Shown: piece after piece, positions 43,102 through 49,064 of the stretch
How positions within the stretch are numbered: position 1 is the stretch's first letter
Layout: each line of letters begins with the position of its first letter
Assembly (NCBI GenBank): GCA_937899075.1
Contig: CALDJX010000422.1
Location: 1 to 49,064 of the forward strand
DNA from: an uncultured Planctomyces sp.
GTDB taxonomy: Bacteria; Planctomycetota; Planctomycetia; Planctomycetales; Planctomycetaceae
Direction: 5' to 3'
Length of the DNA stretch: 49,064 nt
Notes under the pieces: model-generated
What the model was told of the DNA's origin: nothing
Seen by the model: only the letters and a program-made list of their open reading frames with translations
The model's database searches: none
Translations under genes and position numbers: made by a program

Positions 43102-43241
43102 TCGTTTCGAAAACGAATACGACACTCAATGACTTAACTGGATTGTTAGCAACGGCCGTAATCAGTGCAGCGTGATGTCAGCAGAAATGTTTTCTGACTG
43201 TTCGAACTGCCTGATCACTTTTCGGAAGCGAATCTGCGAAG

Positions 43242-44456
43242 ATGAAAAATGTCATCCGAATTGCCATCGTCGACCCGACTGATTCCAGCCGCAGTACACT
43301 GAAGCATCTGCTGTTGGGGATCGATTCTGTATGGCTCGAAGCTGAATGCTCGAACTACGAATACTTCATTGACGTGGCAATGCAGACTCAGCCGGATATC
43401 GCGCTGGTGTCGCTCGACGCCGATCCGGACAAAGCCCTTGAACTCATCGGGCGAGTTTCGCATGACCTGCCAACGTGCAACACGCTTGTCGTCAGTAGTT
43501 CGCAGGAAGGCAGCCTGATTCTTAAGGCGATGAGAAACGGCGCGAAGGAGTTCCTGAACTACCCACTGAATCTCGAAGACTTCCTGGCCGCTCTTGATCG
43601 GATCCAGCTATCGTCGGGCGGTCGTCCTGGCGATGCTCCGACGAAGGCCAGCCAGGTCGTGACGGTTTCAGGTGTGAGCGGCGGAGTCGGCTGCACATCG
43701 CTGGCAATCAATCTTGCCTGCGTGCTTGCTCAGAATCAGCGGAACAACGTCGCGATAATCGACCTCGACCTCGCACTTGGTGATGCCGACGTCTGGCTGG
43801 ACATTATTCCGGATTACACAATTCAGGACGTTGCCGAGAACATTGGCCGTCTAGACTACGCGCTTTTGAAACGGTCTTTGACAAAGCACGACTGCGGGGC
43901 GTTCCTGCTTCCGCGACCGGTCCACATGGATCTCAGTCCGTCGTTTTCTCCGGATGAACTGCGTCGGGTGATTGCCCTGCTTCGGGCGACGTTCACTCAC
44001 CTGGTGATCGACATCAGCAAGAGTTACACGCCACTCGACATTGCCGCGATGGAAGCTTCGGATTCGATCCTGCTGACGACGCAGCTTGATTTGCCGTGTT
44101 TAAGAAACGTCGTCCGGCTGTTGCAGTTTTACGACCAGCACGACGCACTTGCTGACAAAGTTAAAGTCGTCGTCAACCGGCTTGGTCTGCAGGACACGCA
44201 GATCAGTTTGAGCAAAGCGTTGGAGACAATCGGCCGCGACGTTTTCTGGCAGGTGCCGAATGACTACGCGACGATGGTCGAATCGCGTAACAACGGTGTG
44301 CCGCTTTTGACTTACGCACCCAAAGCAAAATTGACTCGCGAGATTGAGCGACTGGCCAACGCTTTGGACGCTAATGGTGGCAGCACTGAGGTGGTTGTTG
44401 AAGACAGCAAGGCGAATCGCAAGAGTCTGTTCAGCATCTTCGGGGGTTCGAAGTAG
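43242..44456 (+). CDS. cpaE: Pilus assembly ATPase-like protein CpaE/TadZ
   Basis: The 404-residue product has a degenerate receiver-like N-terminal domain (about 5-120) and a MinD/ParA-like domain (about 138-385). Its nucleotide loop is SGVSGGVGCTSLA, where the usual Lys is Cys, a deviation known for TadZ/CpaE proteins, which often show weak or no ATPase activity. IIDLDLALGDADVWLD is the partner motif. It places the pilus machinery at a cell pole. It is the last gene of this locus; the motor ATPase that usually follows is absent, and a terminator comes next. Confidence 0.93.
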   Translation: MKNVIRIAIVDPTDSSRSTLKHLLLGIDSVWLEAECSNYEYFIDVAMQTQPDIALVSLDADPDKALELIGRVSHDLPTCNTLVVSSSQEGSLILKAMRNGAKEFLNYPLNLEDFLAALDRIQLSSGGRPGDAPTKASQVVTVSGVSGGVGCTSLAINLACVLAQNQRNNVAIIDLDLALGDADVWLDIIPDYTIQDVAENIGRLDYALLKRSLTKHDCGAFLLPRPVHMDLSPSFSPDELRRVIALLRATFTHLVIDISKSYTPLDIAAMEASDSILLTTQLDLPCLRNVVRLLQFYDQHDALADKVKVVVNRLGLQDTQISLSKALETIGRDVFWQVPNDYATMVESRNNGVPLLTYAPKAKLTREIERLANALDANGGSTEVVVEDSKANRKSLFSIFGGSK

Positions 44457-44513
44457 CACGTCTGCTTCGAACAATCCGCTGTCTTGGCGACTTTGCAGAT
44501 TCAAAACAAAAAA

Positions 44514-44555
44514 ACAGGTTCGACGCCATTGAGGCATCGAACCTGTCTTCTTTTT
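44514..44555. terminator. Bidirectional terminator after cpaE
   Basis: ACAGGTTCGACGCC pairs with GGCATCGAACCTGT (one mismatch) with a loop ATTGA. T-rich sequence follows on the plus strand (TTCTTTTTG), and the A-run before it serves the minus-strand gene. It ends both cpaE and the convergent RmlD-like gene. Confidence 0.88.
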
Positions 44556-44591
44556 GTGTCGCTGTTTCTGGATTTCGAAACGTCGCGTGCG

Positions 44592-45530
44592 TTAAGCCGC
44601 GCGACTGACTTGAGCTTCGACACGCCGAAGTTGGTCCAGGAGACCATCTTCCGCTTGTCGGATGAACTGACCGATGCCGTCGTCGATCTGCGGCATGCGG
44701 ACTCCCAGTAATTCTGCAGCCAGGCTGCAGTCGAGCGTCGTTTCACCTTTGCCGAAGCCGGTGACTGGTCCTTCGAGAATCGTCTGATCCGGAAACTCGG
44801 GGCGGGTCAGGTCGGCCAGTTCTGCAAGTCGCTCAGCAAACTGAAACGGGTTGATGCGTTCTGAACTGGCAATGTGCAGGACGCCTCGCAGCTCTTCAGT
44901 GTGAGCCTTCAAAAGGAGCATTCCCAGGTCAGTGGCCAGGATCGGCGACGAATAACGCAGGAAGTCGACGTCGATCGGCATGCCACCATCGAGGCTTTCG
45001 ATCAGCGTTTCCGCAAACTCTGGACAGCCAGCATCCGGACTCCAGCCGAACGCGTTTGTTCGGATGATGAGAGCATCGTTGTTGACTTCCAGAACGGTCG
45101 ACTCAATCTGACGGAGTCGCTCGGCCTGGGGAGTGGCACTGAAGTGCTCGTCGTCGTCCTCTTTGTGCAGCATCCAGGGGCCAGTGAATACGGCATCCGA
45201 CGAGATCATGCAGAACTCGATGCCGGCTTCGGCGGCCGCTGTTGCCCATTGAACCGCATGGTTGTCCGAGATGGCGGAGTTGTGAACAGAATCGGTATCC
45301 CAGGATGACCGCGAGGCCGCACCGCAGAAGATGATCCAGTCTGGCCGCTCGGACTGAATGTGCTGTTGAACGCTGGCAGCCCCATGAGCCATTGCGTGCA
45401 CGATTCGGCAGCCGGCGATATCGATGCCGGAACGGTTTGCGATTCCCGTGACGCTGTGACTTTGCTGAATGGCCGACGCGAGTCCAGCTCCAACCGCACC
45501 CTCAATACCGACAATCAATACGTTGTTCAT
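44592..45530 (-). CDS. RmlD-like NAD(P)-binding protein, probably not a working reductase
   Basis: The 312-residue product has the Rossmann fold of the dTDP-4-dehydrorhamnose reductase family: VLIVGIEGAVGAGL at the N-terminus, a middle strand with ISSDAVFTGPW, and a RmlD-like C-terminal part (VLHIASSERINPFQFAERL). The YxxxK catalytic pair expected about 25 residues after SSD is missing; the region reads SATPQAERLRQIE. It may bind a sugar nucleotide without reducing it, or have another activity. The start at 45530 is supported by GGGAGG seven bases upstream. It is divergent from the BlaI-type repressor gene. Confidence 0.8.
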   Translation of the reverse strand: MNNVLIVGIEGAVGAGLASAIQQSHSVTGIANRSGIDIAGCRIVHAMAHGAASVQQHIQSERPDWIIFCGAASRSSWDTDSVHNSAISDNHAVQWATAAAEAGIEFCMISSDAVFTGPWMLHKEDDDEHFSATPQAERLRQIESTVLEVNNDALIIRTNAFGWSPDAGCPEFAETLIESLDGGMPIDVDFLRYSSPILATDLGMLLLKAHTEELRGVLHIASSERINPFQFAERLAELADLTRPEFPDQTILEGPVTGFGKGETTLDCSLAAELLGVRMPQIDDGIGQFIRQAEDGLLDQLRRVEAQVSRAA

Positions 45531-45765
45531 GCAGTCGCCTCCCTGCGTCTGTGCCTGGAATTCTGGCTGCTGATCAATCAACTGCAGCCGAGCCGGCGCC
45601 TGTTCTTCCTGAACTCGGCCGACGGTGAAACCTCGGAATATAGGTCGAGTCTGGAAAATCAGCCAAGACGACTTTCTGGACCTGTCAGTCGAGGCGGCGG
45701 CAAGCTGTGTGTCCGCGTCGCTGAATTGGCTTTGCGGCCGTAGCTGGAAGCCCCGGGAAAGACTC

Positions 45766-45793
45766 TTGACGAATACTCCTACTGCGGTAGGAT
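45766..45793 (+). promoter_or_regulatory. Promoter with overlapping operator of the BlaI-type repressor
   Basis: A sigma-70-like -35 TTGACG (45766-45771) and -10 TAGGAT (45788-45793) are 16 bases apart. The palindrome TCCTAC-TGCG-GTAGGA (45777-45792) covers the spacer and most of the -10 box. It resembles the TACTAC/GTAGTA half-sites of BlaI/MecI operators, so the repressor probably controls its own gene. Confidence 0.5.
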
Positions 45794-45846
45794 TCGACTC
45801 CCACCTGGGTAGTAGTGAGCGTGACCAAGGGGAGTTTGACGTTCGA

Positions 45847-46308
45847 GTGCACACTTTCAGCAGTGGGTTGAACAAGTCAGTAGTCGAGTGCGGAGCCAGT
45901 GGTCCGGGTGAAAAGGTGATCCGAAAGCAGCATCTCGCGGAACTTCAGATGGCCATCATGCAGATCCTGTGGGATCGCGAGGAAGCCACGGTTGCTGAAG
46001 TGCGCGAGGCATTACTGCCGGATCGCCAACTGGCTTACACGACCGTTGGGACAATGCTCACCAAGATGGAGAATAACGGCCAGGTCGAACATCGATCTGA
46101 TGGGCGAGTCAATATTTACAGCGCGTCGATCGGGCCAGGGCAAGTTAAACGGACGATGATTTCGGATCTCGCGGCAAGGTTGTTTTCAGGAAGTGTGACC
46201 GACGTTGTCTGTCACTTGCTGGACGGTCGGCCGGTTTCCCGGGAAGAACTTGCAGAGCTTCGTCAACTTATTCGAGATAAGGAAAACGAACTCGACAGCG
46301 AATCCTGA
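45847..46308 (+). CDS. BlaI/MecI/CopY-family transcriptional repressor
   Basis: The C-terminal 130 residues are a typical BlaI/MecI winged-helix repressor: HLAELQMAIMQILWDREEAT, the recognition part VREALLPDRQLAYTTVGTML, and TKMENNGQVEHRSDGR. The family is about 125-130 residues long. The start is uncertain: GTG at 45847 has GGGGAG twelve bases before it and gives 153 residues; GTG at 45916 would give 130, the usual length. No BlaR1-type sensor protease follows, so the signal is unknown. The divergent RmlD-like gene may also be a target. Confidence 0.88.
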   Translation: MHTFSSGLNKSVVECGASGPGEKVIRKQHLAELQMAIMQILWDREEATVAEVREALLPDRQLAYTTVGTMLTKMENNGQVEHRSDGRVNIYSASIGPGQVKRTMISDLAARLFSGSVTDVVCHLLDGRPVSREELAELRQLIRDKENELDSES

Positions 46309-47452
46309 ATTTCGTGATTGCGACCTTCAACGTGACGAGCTGCCTGGATGATTCCGAAACGATAAAGATATTTCGTAGACAAATTGTCAATCTGGATGTG
46401 TCATGGACTTTCGTGTGAGAACGTAAACTCAATCAGCAGAACTCGACGGAAATCGTCCAGGAGAACTGGCCCTGAGTCGTCTGTAAGAATCTTCAAAAAT
46501 GTGTTGCGTGAAACCGGGCGTCCAGGCGACTTATCAGAACAGGGAATACGGCTCCAGAATGTGACGAAGTCCATTTCTTAACATTTATCGGCTCACGAAA
46601 ACGGACTTCATCGAAGCAGTGATCCGGAAAAGAAAGTCATCGTTGAGCTGCTGTCATTCTGGTTACGAACCTGGATCCAAGACGCGACTTCGAAAGAACC
46701 TGAAATCTGTTTCAAACTCGGATCAAAGTGAAACAGGCGTGCGGTAATAGAAGGTAGAAACAGTCCAATGAAGATAGCGATTGCTTTGCGAGATCGGAAA
46801 AACTGACTCTGAATCAGGAGTCATCGTCGATCGTCCAGCAGAGCGTCGCTTTGATGCGGGACCGGGCGAGGGGTGGAACGCCGGCAGCCTTCCCTTAATC
46901 TCCTCGCCCGGTTTTTTGCATCAAGCGTTGGGCGTTTTTCTTTACACCTTGCCGACGTGGGCCAGCTTGTGGTGAGCCGTTTCGAGACTCAACTTGCAGC
47001 CCGAAAGATTGTGTTCAGATCGTTTGCCGTCTGGGCGGACTGGCTCAAAGCGACACGCACAGTCTCGAATTCTGACGCCAGAATGGCAAGTCGAATCGCT
47101 GGTCGCAATTTCTGACCGTGCGAATACACGGATTTTTCCCGGCGAAGGTCGCTCTCTCGTTGGCATTCGCGTTTGCAAGTCCGCTCACCTGTCAGCTCCG
47201 GATGAATCGTAAATTCGTTGTTCGGATTGCTTTGATTTGTGAGTCGCTGAACAAAACTCGTGGCGTTTTGACGTTGGACTACGGCGGCCGTTATTATTCC
47301 TCGTTCGTTCGCGAGTTCTGCTGTTCAGAATCGGGAACTGAATGGCTCCGTGAAGCGTCCAACGTCTGAATCTGTTTGAAGTTGGAGCGTTTCCCCGTCG
47401 CGGAGCAGTGATTATTACCGTGGCCGTCGCTAGCCATCGTACGAGTTTGAAG
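46309..47452. other. Gene-poor 1.1-kb stretch with an orphan terminator
   Basis: No open frame here has coding character. The only clear element is the intrinsic terminator at 46861-46917, which lies more than 500 bases after the last gene. A small RNA ending at it is possible. An AACCGGGCG phrase near 46513 could alternatively pair with the descending arm of the terminator. No match to SRP RNA, 6S, tmRNA or RNase P signatures was recognised. Confidence 0.45.
46861..46917 (+). terminator. Orphan intrinsic terminator
   Basis: ACCGGGCGAGG (46861-46871) and CCTCGCCCGGT (46902-46912) form an 11-bp perfect stem around a 30-base loop, with six T at 46912-46917. No annotated gene ends nearby on the plus strand. 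Confidence 0.75.
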
Positions 47453-49003
47453 ATGACCTCCGAGGGGCAGAATCCATCCTCAGGTGAAGATACATCGTCA
47501 GGGAACGCTGATGCGGACCTGCGGACGTTTGGTCGTTACGTCATCGAAAAGAAACTCGGCGAAGGCGGAATGGGTGCCGTTTACCGGGCCGTCGATTCAA
47601 ACCTGAAACGCACCGTGGCTCTGAAGATTCTGCCACGCGACAAAGCGAAGAATGAGATTCTCGTCAAGCGGTTTCAGGCCGAAGCCGAAGCTGCTGCCCG
47701 GCTCCGCCACAAGAACATCGTCTGCGTCTACGACAGCGGCGAACTCGATGGCTACCTCTACATCGCGATGGAGTGTGTCGACGGGATCGATGTTCAGGAT
47801 CTCGTCATGCGTAAGGGCGGGGTGTCGGTTAAGCGGTCGCTCGACATCATTAAGCAGGTGGCTCGCGCGCTGGAGCACGCTCACGAACAGACGATCGTGC
47901 ATCGAGATATTAAACCGGCGAATCTGCTGATCGATCGTGACGGAAACGTCAAACTCGCGGACATGGGACTGGCTCGTTCAATCGCTGAAACGGAAGAAGC
48001 TGGCATCACGCGAGCAGGCACGACCGTCGGCACGGTTGATTACATGTCGCCCGAACAGGCACGAGACAGTAAGTCGGCAGACTGTCGCAGCGACATGTAT
48101 TCTCTGGCGGCGACCTGGTACCACATGCTGGTTGGGAAGCCGCTGTTTCCTAATGGTGACCTGCTGAACAAGATCACTGCACACGCGACAACGGCTCCGC
48201 CTGATCCAAGAGACGTTCGACCGAACATCCCGGAATCGGTCGTTCAGATCATGCATCGAATGCTCGAAAAGAAACCGGCTGAGCGATATCAGACTCCGAG
48301 CGAGCTGATTCACGATCTCGAAAACGGATATTCAGGAACATCCTCCGGCTCGGAAACCGTTGCAGCCGATGGCGGTGCCAAACTGCTGAGTCTCGACATT
48401 CTTGCCGGCCTCGCTGAGGAAGATAATCCGGCGGATGCAGAAATCCGAAGCCGCAAGCCTGATGCCAGATCGAAGCGTGAGAAAAACGGGCATCGTGGTG
48501 GGGCGGTCGAACCCATCGCCTTGCCGGAGACCACAACTCTTCCGCTTCGCAAACCGAAGTCATCCGGCGAGGTGGCGACTGCTCCAGCGAAGTCGAAGAA
48601 AAAGCAAGCTCGTAAGTCAGGAGCGAAGAGTTCGACGTCGATTCCCAAAAGATCGGCTTCGGCAACGGACACAATTGCTGACTCTGCGGACACATCCAGC
48701 ACGATTCCTTCTCGTCGCGAAGCGATGCTGGCACGAAACGTTCGGCAACGTCGAGCGGCTGAAGGCCGCAAGCAGGCGATGATGGTGGGGGTCGGCGGTG
48801 TCGCCGTGCTCATCGTTGGCTATCTCGTCTTTTCGGCAATGATGGGGCCGTCAACCTCTGACCGGCAGGCCCCCACGGGCACAGTTCCCGCTGGAGTCGC
48901 CCCTGCCGAAACTACTCCCAGACCAGCTCCCGCTGGAAACGCTTCTTCCGGCGCCCGGAAATCCGCATCGCCGGCTCGGCAACCGCCGCGCCGAGTCGAG
49001 TAA
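47453..49003 (+). CDS. Hanks-type Ser/Thr protein kinase, membrane-anchored
   Basis: The 516-residue product has a protein kinase domain (about 26-285) with glycine loop GEGGMG (36-41), Lys58 in ALKIL, catalytic HRDIKPANLL, metal-binding DMG (Met replaces Phe of DFG) and YMSPEQA. A long Lys/Ser/Ala-rich disordered linker (about 290-440) leads to one membrane helix (about 444-464) and a short Pro/Ala/Ser-rich outside tail with no sensor domain. Such kinases phosphorylate surface-growth and regulatory proteins. The start is uncertain: I use ATG at 47453, but GTG at 47408 is also in frame. Bases 49004-49064 hold no feature. Confidence 0.93.
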   Translation: MTSEGQNPSSGEDTSSGNADADLRTFGRYVIEKKLGEGGMGAVYRAVDSNLKRTVALKILPRDKAKNEILVKRFQAEAEAAARLRHKNIVCVYDSGELDGYLYIAMECVDGIDVQDLVMRKGGVSVKRSLDIIKQVARALEHAHEQTIVHRDIKPANLLIDRDGNVKLADMGLARSIAETEEAGITRAGTTVGTVDYMSPEQARDSKSADCRSDMYSLAATWYHMLVGKPLFPNGDLLNKITAHATTAPPDPRDVRPNIPESVVQIMHRMLEKKPAERYQTPSELIHDLENGYSGTSSGSETVAADGGAKLLSLDILAGLAEEDNPADAEIRSRKPDARSKREKNGHRGGAVEPIALPETTTLPLRKPKSSGEVATAPAKSKKKQARKSGAKSSTSIPKRSASATDTIADSADTSSTIPSRREAMLARNVRQRRAAEGRKQAMMVGVGGVAVLIVGYLVFSAMMGPSTSDRQAPTGTVPAGVAPAETTPRPAPAGNASSGARKSASPARQPPRRVE

Positions 49004-49064
49004 CGGATCGCTTAGAGGGCATCTGGAAAGTTACGCGATGTGGGCGAGGAGAATTTCGTTTTGG

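Noticed and set aside
44518-44546. tRNA-like GGTTCGA motif after cpaE
   Set aside because: It is one arm of an intrinsic terminator; no cloverleaf can be drawn around it.
45625-45846. N-terminal extension of the BlaI-type repressor
   Set aside because: The frame is open, but this stretch contains the promoter and operator, and the family starts about 70-95 codons later.
46861-46917. SRP RNA, 6S RNA, tmRNA or RNase P RNA
   Set aside because: The signature bases of these RNAs (for example the GGAA loop with AGCAG of SRP RNA, or the tRNA-like end of tmRNA) are absent; only a terminator is supported.
1-49064. CRISPR array, prophage or integrative element
   Set aside because: Repeats found are palindromes in gene gaps without regular spacers, and no integrase, phage structural gene, transposase or attachment-site pair was seen.

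Overview
The window looks like chromosomal DNA of a planctomycete. The signs are a moderately high GC content, few Shine-Dalgarno sites, an orphan duplicated MacB/FtsX-type permease, very large signal peptidases with extra domains, low-complexity secreted proteins, a Hanks-type kinase, and many short palindromic intergenic elements. I cannot name the genus. No rRNA, tRNA, CRISPR array, integrase or transposase was found, so this is ordinary chromosome rather than an island.

Layout. (1) 1-3.3 kb: a sensor kinase and NtrC-type sigma-54 response regulator with overlapping stop and start. They are preceded by a good sigma-54 promoter and a phased set of four TGCA cores. The same four-core pattern, with a weaker sigma-54-like promoter, recurs just after the regulator and points at a 49-codon ORF or small RNA. 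(2) 3.3-7.5 kb, minus strand: purM, a Tat-exported protein of unknown function and a glycerophosphodiester phosphodiesterase, with a nested pair of inverted-repeat elements upstream of purM. (3) 7.7-10.6 kb: two divergent, secreted low-complexity proteins. (4) 10.9-16.5 kb, plus strand: the orphan permease, then an MBOAT acyltransferase overlapping an SGNH-like partner (polysaccharide O-acetylation). (5) 16.5-21.1 kb, minus strand: murE, murF, mraY for peptidoglycan precursors, with a strong terminator between murF and mraY. (6) 21.5-26.7 kb, plus strand: two tandem, oversized signal peptidase I paralogues separated by a perfect 34-bp inverted repeat, then lptB.

(7) 26.8-37.3 kb: an exopolysaccharide-type cluster. 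On the minus strand, in transcription order, it holds an O-antigen ligase-like protein, a flippase, two FemAB/GNAT-like proteins (the first broken by a frameshift), a NodB deacetylase, an unknown membrane-anchored protein and an endonuclease/exonuclease/phosphatase-family protein. A group 4 glycosyltransferase is divergent. (8) 37.5-44.5 kb, plus strand: a partial Tad/Flp pilus locus with two nearly identical flp pilins (a 262-bp duplication), the prepilin peptidase cpaA, cpaB split by an in-frame TGA, the secretin cpaC and the ATPase-like cpaE. The motor (cpaF) and platform genes (tadB, tadC) are not here; a bidirectional terminator closes the locus. (9) 44.6-49.0 kb: a degenerate RmlD-like protein, a divergent BlaI/MecI-family repressor with a likely autoregulatory operator, about 1.1 kb without a gene that contains an orphan intrinsic terminator, and a membrane-anchored Ser/Thr kinase.

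Themes. Most of the window serves the cell surface: wall precursors, LPS export, exopolysaccharide assembly and acetylation, protein export, and a pilus. The most notable signals are the duplicated sigma-54 regulatory module around the two-component operon, the in-frame stop in cpaB, the duplicated flp unit with a palindromic box also found upstream of cpaA, the enlarged signal peptidase pair, and the density of palindromic repeats. Several of these repeats artificially lengthen neighbouring open frames. All functional calls come from reading motifs by eye; no database search was run.
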